Part shown: positions 32,625-43,183 of the stretch, one piece after another
Numbering within the stretch: position 1 is the stretch's first letter
Layout: the number at the start of each line of letters is the position of its first letter
From: Anthoceros angustus
Taxonomy: Eukaryota > Streptophyta > Anthocerotopsida > Anthocerotales > Anthocerotaceae
Assembly (NCBI GenBank): GCA_010909165.1
Contig: VJWM01000309.1
Span: forward strand, 1 to 64,000
DNA length: 64,000 bases
Direction: 5' to 3'
Notes under the pieces: model-generated
What the model saw: the letters and a program-made list of their open reading frames with translations, nothing else
Database searches by the model: none
What the model was told of the DNA's origin: nothing
Made by a program: the position numbers and the translations under genes

Positions 32625-32880
32625 TGCTGTTAAGAAAGAGAGCAGTGGTCCCGTCTTCTCGGCACAGCTCGACCGCCTGCCTTTGGATGTCGCGGAGTTC
32701 CCAGAAAAGCCACCCAATGATCGCCGGCCAGCGCCGGGTGAAGACCGTGCCAGCCTTCTCTTCCATGAGACGCATTTTAGACGAGGAAAGAGCTCGGCTA
32801 ACTACCGTCTTTCACGTTCGCGTAACTGTCGTCAACCGTCGAGATCCGCACACACGAGGAAAGAGGCCCCTTCTGAACAT
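32625..32880 (+). pseudogene. decayed copy of the triple-RING gene 3' end
   Basis: This GC-rich island resembles positions 24400-24600. Shared features are 'ccgtctt(c/g)tcg', a Pro/Ala/Ser-rich coding tail, the '(a)gacgcg/agacgcat' end and the downstream 'ttcacgttcgcgt' palindrome and 'aac(t/c)gtcgaga' word. No zinc-finger part is present. It is interpreted as a truncated paralogue carried into the transposon-rich zone. Confidence 0.5.
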
Positions 32881-33800
32881 GTGAAGGGGTCTCATTTCAC
32901 ATTCGGCACGAACTTCTGCAGGGAGCTCGACTGCGCCAGTGCCTGGGTGCCCTGCCATCTTCAACTATATGTGCTATGAGTCAGTGTAAAGTATGGATGA
33001 AACATGCTTCTCCCATAGTTCTCCGAACAGGAAACGACCACCTCCACCTGAACAAAGACATTGTTGGTTACGGAGATGATTACAAACAAGCTTTCATTTA
33101 TAAGAGAACCTTTAAAGAAATTGCAGAGCCCCAGGCCACTTCAAGACGTGCAAGGGAAGAAGAGAGCCCACCAGGAGAGCAGACTGTACAAGCCAGCTTC
33201 ATGGCAGTTCGAAATCATGGACAAACCCATCTGCATATCTGCAAGCTAGACGATAGTGACCCATATTCTGCCAGCGTGATGTTTAGGCCATAATGGACAT
33301 CCCCTCTTGAGCTTGTGCGATCCTGGGAAGATCGTGTCCTCAGCCCGGCCACACACAAACTTCTTGTGACGATTTCCTCATTGCATCCTGGCTCTGGTGG
33401 TTTTCGATCCTTCAGACTCGACTGAAGTTACATGAATTTTAGCAGCCTTTTTTCGTGCTAGCCTTCTGGCCAAGTCAAGAGATCCAAGCTTCAATGAGAA
33501 GAAGGCAGTTGCTCACATGGAGAAGCAGAAAGGATAAGGAGCAAATTGCAGCGGAAAAATGCAGGCCGTGCACGTTTAGAGACGGAAGGACTGCAACAAC
33601 ATATTGCACCTTTGTTTCCCCTCATATGAACTGGAGGAATATGAGTTGTCCAAGGGTTTGCAACGCTGATGAGGTTGATTGCTCTGTCGAGCAGGTCCAA
33701 TTTTGGGCCAAGACCTGGGAAAATACGAAATGTTGAAATTTATTGGAAGCATATGTGCATTGACAAAAAATCACTGCGGGCAAGGTTGGGGATGCCATAC
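32881..33800. other. unassigned stretch
   Basis: Short frames exist (32976-33293 plus; 33491-33700 minus) without recognisable domains. The catalytic half of TRM5, expected downstream of 33801 on the minus strand, was looked for here and not found. Confidence 0.5.
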
Positions 33801-35573
33801 CGGTTTGTCAAGTCAATCCTGTATGGCACACCATTTTGGACGATGGTTGTGGCAAGCCGTGAGTTTCCAGCTAACAGCTCCAATTCCTGGCCAACATACG
33901 GAGTCTTCTGTGCATCGACATCACACACAACTGACCTTATGCGCGGCTTGTGACGATCCAGAATGACCTGTTCAACAAAGAAGTCAGCTGTGAGTGATAG
34001 GAGATTAATGACCTCACATCTCACCTGGTACACAGAACATGATGGACAGACCAGAATCACTATGCTGGAACCGCAGAAATACTAAGTGCTGGTACCTGTG
34101 CAATAACATGGCGGAAGACGTAGTGTTCATCTTGCAAATGCAGGCGGGCTATATGCCCCAACTTGTCATATGTTGTCGGTACAGCCATACCCACAGGGAG
34201 CAGGTCCTGCAAGATCTGCACAGAGTCCACAACACCAAATGGGAAATACACGCTTGGATGCTCCAAAGGGTCCAAGGGAATCTAGATTGTATATCCTTGC
34301 CCAACAATAAACAATCGATTTTCTAGCCAGCCGTGAAGGAAAGAGTCGTCAGACCTCATCCACTGCCCAATAGTCATACGAAAGAACCAATCTTGTCTGG
34401 ATAAGTTGCCGTGTTGTGAGTCCTCTCTTGTTTCCAGCTGCAACAGCCATCTGGCGAGCAGAGCGCACCGAATGCAGAGCTGGAGTTGTCAGATGACCAG
34501 AAAACTTGGAGGCCTACCTGACATGAAAGCACAGCTCATAACCGTCCCCTGGTTCAGACCTGAAGAGCCATGGGAAGTCCGTCCAAGGCTTTCCCTGCAA
34601 GCCCTTCATCCAGTAACAACAGTCTCGTTGATCCTTGAAATCTTCTCAACTGTTTTCCTTGCTCTAACAAACCTAGAAAGTCTCCTATTGCTCCATGATC
34701 CTTCCCAACTCCCCACCCATCCTCCACAACTTCCACAACCACAGCTTTCTCCTCCCACATGCTTCTGCTCTTCCCCCTGGCTTCTACCATGTTAGATTTG
34801 TCGTTCTGCAATTTTTCCGCAGAGTCTTTCTTGCTGTAGATGAGAGACCGTGCTGCACCTCTAGGCCTTGATAGTTCCTCAAGATGTGGAAATCTTTCCT
34901 CCTTCTTCCTCCGCAGCCTGACAACCCCAGTCCTCAGCGCTGCTTCACTGCCAACATCATCATCCTCAAAAACAGCCTTTCTGACGGTCTCAGAAACAGT
35001 TTCCTCTTTCCTCTCGCCATCCCAAAACAGGCCTTCCAAGTCCTCGTCAACTTCATCCCCGGTAACCCTTGCAAGGTTCTTGATACGAGGCCAATTCAAC
35101 AGATGCCCTCGAAGCTGATATGCCAACTTATCACCCTCGTCTGACGGAACTCGCAAGGCAGCAATATCATAAACCCTGGTAAACCCAGCCCTGTCAATGT
35201 CAGCTCCCTTGACGTATCTCGGCTTCGTCAGGAGATGGTTGTAGCTGCTAATGTCGTACACGCTGGTTTCCTCCTCCCCGTCTCGTTGGATTCTCTGCCA
35301 CCTTTCCTTTTTGGTATCTGAAGCACATCCTCTGCGGCCCCGGCTCAGAGACGGACCCAGATGGAGACCAGAGAACGCACAGACTATGTTGGCATGGTGC
35401 CGCCGAGTTCGTCTGCGTGAAGAGAAGAGTCCTGTTTTTGGAGGAATTCCTCGACCCAAGCGCAGCCCTGATTGTTCCCAAATCTGTATACCAAACTTTT
35501 GGAAGGAAGACAGAGCCTTTGATTCGGGTGTTGGGTTCCAGAATGCAGCTCTGCAGTGGCCTCCTAACATCAT
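33801..35573 (-). pseudogene. TRM5: 3'-truncated copy of tRNA (guanine37-N1)-methyltransferase
   Basis: Four minus-strand exons join in phase: 35573-34560, 34450-34355, 34215-34096, 33967-33801. The start at 35573 opens a basic presequence suggesting organelle targeting. Diagnostic TRM5 words follow: FTRVYDIAALRVP, LRGHLLNWPRIKN, LVLSYDYW, LLPVGMAVPTTYDKLGHIAR, then HLQDEH, VIAQVILDRHKPRIRSVV and ELELLAG. The Rossmann methyltransferase domain that should follow is absent from the next 900 bases. Family knowledge: TRM5 makes m1G at position 37 of tRNA to prevent frameshifting. Without domain 3 this copy cannot be catalytic, so it is called a pseudogene even though the surviving exons have no stop. 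It faces away from a dead ELP6 copy starting 80 bases upstream. Confidence 0.8.
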
Positions 35574-35655
35574 GCCCAGCAGATTTCTACGAGAGACGGA
35601 TCTTGCAAGCCTCGAATTTGAGATTCTAAGCCCTATTTTCGTCAGGGGTCGACCA

Positions 35656-36030
35656 ATGTGAAGTTCGGGCGAAGTTGAGGACTGGACATGCAAAGGGAAT
35701 GTGATCCATGTGAAAGAGACCTTGGCTGCAAAAGGGACCTTGGTCTTGCACCATCGTGCACAATTGTGCACTACAACAAAGTGCCAGAAAGGCGGGAAAT
35801 GGTATGACAACTTTGAGGATTGTCTCATCTCCGTGTCACCCAAGTGCAATGTGGGATGCCCCTGTTTCGCTATCTTGTTCATGTGGTACAGTAGTGATGT
35901 AGAATCGTTCTAAGTTGTCCAGTTTAGAACCAGTGAAGCTCGTGCTTTCCTGCATTTCCCCCGACAAGTTGGTTGTGAGTGTGAACAAGCAAAGCACGGT
36001 GCAACATGATCCCGTGTTACAGTGGATGTC
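35656..36030 (+). pseudogene. ELP6: dead copy of Elongator subunit 6 (exons 1-2)
   Basis: This matches the intact ELP6 gene at 50276-50708. The start codon at 35656 is followed at once by TGA where the intact copy has TGG. The exon 1 words VKETLAAKGT and VLHH survive, then about 90 bases are missing before the HYN/KVAKK region. An exon-2-like stretch (35930-36030) still ends near 'gttacag'. The copy is cut off at about 36105 by the LINE tail. It lies head-to-head with the truncated TRM5 copy. Confidence 0.8.
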
Positions 36031-36107
36031 AACATTCTTTCCGGTGGGAACAGGGTAAAGTCACCGGTGAAATCCAGAAAGAATATGACAATTAAATAAT
36101 TAATTAG

Positions 36108-37690
36108 TACGAAGAAGAAGAATTTTATTCAAGTCCACTAAGGACGGATTTCCGTCATGGGACTGATATGACAGATATACAAAGAGACTATAATGAAATT
36201 TAACTACTATTCTGAGTCTGGCGTAGAGAATAGTGCTGTGAGGCATAATCAAATATCCGGCAAGTTGAGAAGTTGAAGTTGGTTGGTCCTCATTTCCCAC
36301 ATTTGTTTCAAGCAAACTCCTGCAATAATAGGGTCAGGAAAATTGAAAAAACCCCTGAGTGAAGATCGAGCTGTTGTAAATAGATTGATAAATGTATGCC
36401 TGATATCTTCATATATGGGACAGAGGAAAACAAAGTGTTCCTCATTCTCAACATCCCTGTTGCATAACCTGCATATTCGGGTCTCCTTAGGTGGCTTTGG
36501 ACGTAGCCATCTATCAGTCTCAACCCTGAGATGGTGGGACCCCACCCGAAGATGACCCATAATCATCCTAAGCTTGAAGGACACATGGGTGCGAGATAGA
36601 GAGGAAGCATTGGTTTCCCAGAGTTGGAGAGGATACGAAAAAGTTGTTTGTAAGTTTCTAGCTTAGTGGGTAAGGGAGAGATAGGAGACCGTATAAGACA
36701 AATAGGTAGTTTGCAAATCAAGGCGGATGGACTTATTCGGAGGAGGGGAAGGAATTGAAGAGGGGTGGGCGGAAGACTCTCGGGGGAATCCAAACTTCTC
36801 GGCCGGAAGAAGGCGAGCATACCAGGTCTTGTTTCGAGGAGGCTAACTTCCGGGATGATTGGAATGCAAGAAGGAGGTATGAGGGAGTGGAGGTGGGGTG
36901 GTTAGAATGGGCTTCTTCTAAAGAGTAAAGGCGGTATAGGAAGTTGGTTAGGCGAAATAGACCCTCAAGTTCAAGCGGGAAAGTGGCAAACTCTGCAAGA
37001 AAGATGGCAAGGGGGACAGACTTCTTACATGCAATGTGGGGCCGAAGAAAGGATGTCTGAACCTCCTCCACCCTGCACCAGTCGTCGAGTGAGAGGTAGG
37101 GTCCCCAAAACTCGGCCACATACATAGCCGAAGGAATCACAACTGTGTTGAAGAGCCATTACTGAGTGGGGATGTCCTTGATGTGCATCCTAGAGCACTG
37201 TCTCCGAACCCCACATGCAGATGCCACACCTTTGACAATGCGAGCAGAGGTAGAGAGCTTCCATTGGAGTGTCGGGCCATAGAGAGTGCCACCTAGGTAG
37301 ACATAAGATCGAACAACCTCCACATGCTCACCATAGTAGAAGAACTTCAAATTGTCTTTGAGCGTCGGTTGAAAAACATGACCTTGGTCTTCTTCAAGTT
37401 GACCTCCAAATCTCTTGCCGCGCAGAAGCGGGACAATGTGTCTAGTTGCTGTTGGAGGCCCTCAGGAGAGTGGGACAAAAGGGCAATGTCATCTGCATAC
37501 AAGAGAATAGCTATATACCAAGGAGAGGAGGCAACCAGGATCCCCAGACTCCGCAATCCAAGATTCCAGCTCATCAATGTACAGGTCAAATAGGTTAGGA
37601 GAAGATGCATCTCCCAGCCGCACCCCCATATTGCAAAGCAAATCCAGAAGGTCAAAAGCAGCATAGGGTGTGCGGATCCTAGCCTTCACC
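36108..37690 (-). mobile_element. 5'-truncated LINE (non-LTR retrotransposon)
   Basis: Read on the minus strand, the reverse transcriptase begins with GVRLGDASSPNLFDLYIDEL, changes frame, and continues with the catalytic LLYADDIALLS and KKTKVMFF. The thumb/connection region follows, and at the C-terminus the zinc-knuckle-like LINE end (GHLRVGSHHLRVETDRW, CRLCNRDVENEEHFVFLCP). Frameshifts make it inactive. The 3' end at 36108-36170 carries 'aaatccgtccttagtggact' followed by (TTC)n, the same tail used by short elements elsewhere in this window. The 5' end abuts Copia integrase sequence at about 37690. Confidence 0.88.
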
Positions 37691-37691
37691 A

Positions 37692-40195
37692 GCGTTCAGA
37701 CAACGGCGGTGAATTCACATTAAACGAATTTCAGGCCTATTGCAAGGACGCAGGCATTGGGAGACAACTTACTGTTGTTTATACACCGCAGCAAAATGGT
37801 GTTGTTGAGCGCTTGAACCTGACTTTGCAGGAGATGGTTTCATCTCTGCTTCATCAAGCTTCTCTTCCTCTCTCTTATTGGGCAGAAGCCCTAATGACAG
37901 CTGTGTATCTCCGCAACAGATTGCCTACAACTGCTGTGCCTGGAGAGACCCCTTATGAAGCCTTCTATGGCCGGAAGCCAGCTCTCCTACATCTTCGGAC
38001 TTTCGGATGTGTTGCATACGCTTTCATCCCTAAGACCCAGAGACCCAAGTTAGTTGCTAAAGCCAAGAAATACCTTATGATAGGCTATACTGAAGGTATC
38101 AAGGCTTATAAACTTTATGACCTACCTCAGAACAAGGTGGTCTATGCACGCAGCGTGACTTTTGATGAAGGTCGCACTTGGCAGCTAGTGGGAGCTGTTC
38201 CCAACGAGGAGGCCCTTGACATTTCTGCCCTGCCTGATGTCACTGTTTTTCCTGACACTGCCCTTGAGGAGGTTGCTCCTGCAGGGGGGAAAGAATAGCA
38301 AACTGATGAGCAGGAGCAGGAGGTTGCACATGATGCAGAAAACTTTGCTCACTTGCAGCCGCAACCTCCTCCAGCTGATGCAGAACCTGACCTTTTACCT
38401 GATTCCATTCCCGATTCTGACGAGGATGCAGCTGCTGACGATGCGATCCTTTCGACATCGATGCAGAAGGTGAACCCGTGCTTTAGCCTTTGCCACCTGA
38501 ACCTGGACAGCCTCCACCACCTGAGCGCGTTATCCTGCAAGAGAAAGACAGGCACCAGACTATTACCAGTCACAGGACTTCAGAAAACCAACAGCTAATG
38601 CAGCTACTTCTCTGGATCTAATTGAACCTCAATCCTATGAAGAAGCTCCTGAACCTCAATCCTATGAAGAACCTCAATCCTATGAAGAAGCTCTTAGCCG
38701 TCCTGATGCTGCTGAGTGGAAAAAGGCTATACAATCAGAATATGATTCATTAATCAAAAATGGGACATGGGAACTTGCTAAGTTACCTCCTGGACCAAAG
38801 GTGGTATCATGCAAGTGGGTATTTAAATTAAAGGTGAAGGCAGATGGAACATTTGACAGGTACAAAGCACGACTCGTAGCTCGTGGTTTTTCACAAGTGC
38901 CTGGTCTTGATTACTTTGAGACATATGCTCATGTTATGAAGCTGGCCACTTTCTGCACAATTTGTGCTCTGGCAGCATATCAGGATTACGAGTTAGACAT
39001 GTTCGATGTAAAGACAGCGTTTTTGCATGGCAAACTCGACACGGAAATCTATATGCAGCAACCACCAGGATACGAAGTTAAGGGCAAAGAGGATTACGTC
39101 TTACGCCTGATAAAGACCCTGTATGGGCTGAAGCAGTCAGCTCTCGAGTGGAATGCTGTCATGGATGAAGAGTTGCGAGCATTAGGTTTTTTGAAGTGTG
39201 TCTCAGATAGCAGCTTGTATGTTTACAGATCCGATGATGTGGTATGCTATCTGGCAGTATACGTGGATGATTTGATCTTATCCTACAATAGCCCCACGTT
39301 CATCACCAAAATTAACAAGCTGTTAGCTACCAAGTTTGAAATGACGAACCTTGGAGCTTTACAAAGCTGGCTGGGCGTTCTTATTCAAAGGGATAGGACA
39401 AATTGATCTATATCCCTTACCCAGCCTCGCTACCTGTTAGAATGTGCTAAACAGCTTGGCTTGAAGGATGCAAAACCAGCAGCTACCCCACTGCCTTGTG
39501 GACTGAAGTTTAGCAAGTCCATGGGTCCTGAAATACAAAGCGAGAAAGACGAGATGAGGTCATCTTCTGTGAAGGGCGTTGGCAACTTATCTATCACCAA
39601 CACAACACGACCTGATGTTACCTACACCACAAGCGTACTCTCCCAGTATCTTGAAAACCCTGGACAAACACATTGGACAAGTGTTAAGAGAGTCATCATG
39701 TATTTAAAAGGAACATCAACTATTGGGGTCAAGTTCAAACACATTCCGGGTGTGCCACTGGAGCTGGATGTGTACACTGATTCTGATTATGCAGGAGATG
39801 TTGATACACGAAGATCAGTTTCAGGATATGTTGTCATGGTAGCAGGTGGACCTATCTGTTGGTCCAGTAAAAGCAACTGCCACATCAAGCAGAAATTTGA
39901 GTATCGTGTTCTCACGGCGTGACCAAGGAGATTGCTTGGTGTAAATTGATGTTCAAGGAACTCGGGCTGCCACTCCCAACCTGCACCACAATAAAGACTG
40001 ACAACCAGGGGTCAATGAACTTGGCACAAAATCCCGTTTTTCACTCTCGCACGAAGCACGTTGAGGTGGAATATCACTTCATCAGGGACCTCATCAAGTC
40101 TGGGCAGATCATGCTGGAATATATACCAAACGCAGAGAATCCAGCAGATGTGTTCACTAAATCCCTCAGCAGGGATGTACACACAGACACATGAA
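37692..40195 (+). mobile_element. degenerate Ty1/Copia pol (integrase end, RT, RNase H)
   Basis: The integrase C-terminal part (RSDNGGEFTLNEFQAYC, TPQQNGVVERLN, SYWAEALMTAVYLRNRLPT, LRTFGCVAYAFIP) ends at a TAG at 38296. After frame changes comes the reverse transcriptase (VSCKWVFKLKVKADGTFDRY, ARLVARGFSQ, FDVKTAFLHGKLD, catalytic YLAVYVDDLIL) with a TGA at 39404. RNase H follows (YTDSDYAGDVDTRRS, ISWCKLMFKEL-like, NPVFHSRTKHVEVEYHFIRD, NPADVFTKSL) in two frames. gag, protease and the integrase N-terminus are missing at the left, where a LINE abuts. No LTR was identified. Inactive. Confidence 0.9.
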
Positions 40196-40261
40196 AAGTC
40201 TGGGCATGGGCAGCCATGCAGGCTATCCAGAGGCCCCACCTACCAAGACCTAGCCTAGCAG

Positions 40262-41380
40262 CTAGGTGCAGCCCCAGTCATTGTTGTCATCGTCTGAGTC
40301 ATGGTTGTCATAGTCTGTGGGAGACCTAAATGATCCCCTGCTCACCGAGGAAGTAGACTCAGAAATCTTTTCCCATGAGGCAGGGCTATCAGACTTGGAG
40401 TTGAATGTTTCCGAACCAGAACGAGGGGAGTTTTTTGCTTTCCTCTCCTGGTAGGAGACTCTCTCCTTCGTCTCCTGGCTAGCTTCCTCTTCTAGACGGT
40501 CCTCAGGTCCTATTAGAACGAGTGGGAGGACATCAGGGAGTTAGGATGGCAACAGACATTGACAGGTTATCAGGGGGGTTGAAAATATGTTGCTTAAAGC
40601 ATAAACGGCAACAGGGAAGATTGCCAAAAACAGGTTAGGCAACTTACTATAATAGTTGATGACATGATCTTCAAAACCTGGACAATTCTGGATGCGAACT
40701 CGGACCATCTTCAGCCCTGAAGCAACACACCTATACCAAACAGGGCTTCCAGGCCATCTAGCTGTTCCAAGGGTAACAATCCTTGTTTCAGACAGTACTC
40801 CTCTTGGCTCAGGAAACTTGGGTGGCGCTGGAGGATGTGGCTCGAGGGAGGCGTACTCGAACTCTCCCCGCTCACACCTGCGGGCATCGAAAGAAGCCCT
40901 TGAGAAGGTCTGCCTCACAGGTCCTGGCGGTGAAGAACGGGGAGATGGTGCTCCCATGTTAGGCTGGCCGTCAGCACTTGGTGTGACTTGGCCAAGGCAC
41001 TGGCGCCGTTGCTCAAGCACCACTCTGGTTGTTCCTCTTGGTCTGCCTCTAGGGCGACCAGTTCCTCTTGATGTCCCAGCACCGACAGTCCCCTTCGCAG
41101 CAACACTCTGAGTCATGGCTGAAGGGCAGGCAGTCGTTCTAGCTGAGGCAACGAACCTCCCCAGAGCATCTCTCTGGAAGATCCAACGCTTGGGACTTGA
41201 GGAGAGTTCTTCAGACTCCGAAGAAGACATACCGCCCAGTGCTGTGAGTTTACGCCCCAGAATCCAAGAGAGAATGAAAGCCAAAACGTAAAAACAAGCT
41301 AACGTGCACGCAGCGGACCTGAACGGGGCAGTCTTCATGTTGTGCGGTTCCATTGCTATCCAGCGAGGTCCAGCTGCCAC
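40262..41380 (-). CDS. unrecognised two-exon protein with AT-hook-like motif
   Basis: Exon 1 (41380-40648) and exon 2 (40509-40262) join in phase through a consensus donor (gtaagt) to give 326 residues. A hydrophobic segment (AACTLACFYVLAFILSWILG, about residues 23-42) may be a signal anchor if the first Met is used; Met51 (MSSSESEELSSS) would give a soluble protein. The middle has GRPRGRPRG, an AT-hook-like core. A conserved-looking block follows (VWYRCVASGLKMVRVRIQNC). The C-terminus is Ser-rich and then acidic, ending DSDDDNNDWGCT. No family is recognised. It lies just after Copia sequence on the opposite strand, so it could be a plant gene or an unrecognised transposon protein. Confidence 0.5.
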
Positions 41381-42429
41381 ATCCGGTACACACTGTGTAG
41401 AGTAAGCTGGCTGGTTGCGAACTCTTGGTCTAGCTGCCTACCCAAGACCCTCGTGGAGCTGGAGACAGTCCTTTGCGTAATGATCAACAAGTGGGAGTAA
41501 AGGAAGATAGTGTGTCGATTCCTTGCTTAGGGTTTCGTTATATCCACATATATAGCTGGCGTGTACGCGTATATAGTTTAATGTTTAGCCACTTACCTCT
41601 TCCTAGGGTTACGTCTCTAGCCCAAAGGTCATGTCCTTTCACAATTAGATTAAGTCTAGTTGCTACTCTGATTTACTTACTTCATATTCTTATGAGCATA
41701 TGATAATGTAATTACTAAATACGTAATTGATCTGTACCATTCTCATAATTCGTTAAGAGGCACAATGTCATGACTCAAGAGGTCATTGATTTGCCATGTT
41801 AGATTAATTAATGCAAGTCTATGAGGCCTGCTCCAGAGAGGCCTATTAGATAATAATTCAAGCATTTTAAGTAATAATTTGCAGAGTGAGTTACAAAACT
41901 GAAAGAAACCAATGCAAAGAGAGCTGAATGGAACAAGTTAATTATAATTGATTGGAATGTGAAGCATTCAAAGAAAATTGTAATTAACTGGAAAGCGGTT
42001 ACTGATGACCATAACCCTAGTGGTTTCATATGGAGCTTTGACTGTTGGCTTAAGAAATAGTTAATAGAATACTATATAAATAGTTTTTCACTAGAAAATA
42101 GGCATTCTTTTGAAAGTTTCTCACGTGATTATTATATTCACAGCCATTTCACATGCACAATTTTCATGATTTGTAATTCATAATACAAAATCTTAAGCTT
42201 TGACTTATCAATAGAATCATGTATTCTTTGTTGTGATCATGTGTGATTATTTATTTAGTTGATTAGATAGAATCCATTAGAAAATAACTCAGAACTTTAG
42301 AGTTTCTTGTTTTACTTGGATTAGTTTAGAATTTCTTACTCTAGCTTGATCAGCTTGAGACCTTCTTACTTTCAAAAGAATACTTGTTTTGTTTTACTGA
42401 ACATAATCCCATAAGTGACGATAATAAAA
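41381..42429. other. AT-rich spacer
   Basis: No recognised gene. A 50-60 codon plus-strand frame at about 41889-42058 has an orderly look (LIIIDWNVKHSKKIVINW) and the same AT-rich composition as the thymidine kinase relic that follows. It could be a second fragment of the same insertion. Confidence 0.4.
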
Positions 42430-42768
42430 ATGGAGAAAATTTTCATTATTGTGGGACCTATGTTTAGTGGCAAGTCAAGTTACTTTTTAAGAAGCATATA
42501 ATTAGAACGAGAAGCAGGTAGATTAACAATCTTAGTTAAGTCTGACAAAGACAATAGATATGCAATCAATGCAGTTGTAACACGTATAGGAGAATAATTA
42601 AATTGTCTAACTATAACCGAGTTGAAGAGCTTAAAGTCAATAATTAGTGAAGATCAATTTGATAGGTTAGACACCATTGGTATAGACGAAACGCAATTCT
42701 TTTCTGATTTGATAGAATTCTGTGAAGAGTCAGCCAAGAAAGAAAAGAAAATTATAGTGGCGGGATAG
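42430..42768 (+). pseudogene. broken thymidine kinase (TK1 family), intronless and AT-rich
   Basis: A single frame opens at 42430 with the P-loop GPMFSGKSS and continues through the family words VKSDKDNRY, VVTRIGE, DTIGIDETQFF (Walker B-like) and KKIIVAG. It is interrupted by TAA near 42499 and 42595 and by TAG at 42766, and the last third (zinc-binding and lasso region) is missing. TK1 enzymes phosphorylate thymidine in DNA precursor salvage. Plant TK genes have introns, so this is either a processed copy or a large-DNA-virus-type gene captured into the genome. The strong A/T bias of its codons supports foreign or long-neutral DNA. The stops are consistent with C-to-T decay but this is inference. 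Confidence 0.85.
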
Positions 42769-42953
42769 TGTGCAAGCTTGTTTGTGCAAAATGAGATGAG
42801 TGCGCAAATAAGCTTGCATACTATCCCTCCATGATAACGAGATGAGTGATAGTGTGCAAACTTGTTGCGCAAAATGAACGAAAAAATCTAGGTGCGCAAA
42901 TATGTTTGCACATTTGGGGGTTAGAAGATCCAGGTGTGCGCACCTGGGGGCAA

Positions 42954-43121
42954 GGGGGTCCAGGTGGACGAACAAGTGCACACACCATGGGACAAGGGCG
43001 CCCAGGTGGGCGAACAAGTGCGCACACTAGGGGACAAGGGCGCCCAGGTGGACGAACAAGTGCGTGCACCATGGGGCAAGGGGGCTCAGGTGCGCGCACT
43101 GGTGTCTGCATCAAGGGGCAA
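42954..43121 (+). repeat. 42-base minisatellite, four copies
   Basis: Four exact-length 42-base units at 42954, 42996, 43038 and 43080 are built on 'caggtggacgaacaagtgcg' and 'ccatggggcaa'. They are GC-rich inside an AT-rich area. Flanking sequence from about 42770 to 42950 contains repeated 'tgtgcaaacttgtt' and 'tgcgcaaat' words that look like a degenerate relative. As 42 is divisible by three, all frames stay open and give chance Gly/Pro ORFs. Confidence 0.9.
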
Positions 43122-43183
43122 GGGGGAATTCCATAATTCATATATAATTCCACATTCAATGTGGAATTATGTATGAGCACAAC

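Noticed and set aside
35574-35882. N-terminal extension of the TRM5 frame to 35882
   Set aside because: This part overlaps the ELP6 relic on the other strand and has no TRM5 features. The start at 35573 follows a more likely leader.
42499-42597. reading the TAA codons in the thymidine kinase relic as a variant genetic code
   Set aside because: All other genes in the window use the standard code, and the gene also lacks its 3' third, so decay is the simpler explanation.
42846-43136. Gly/Gln-rich ORFs on both strands
   Set aside because: They are produced by a 42-base minisatellite whose length is a multiple of three.
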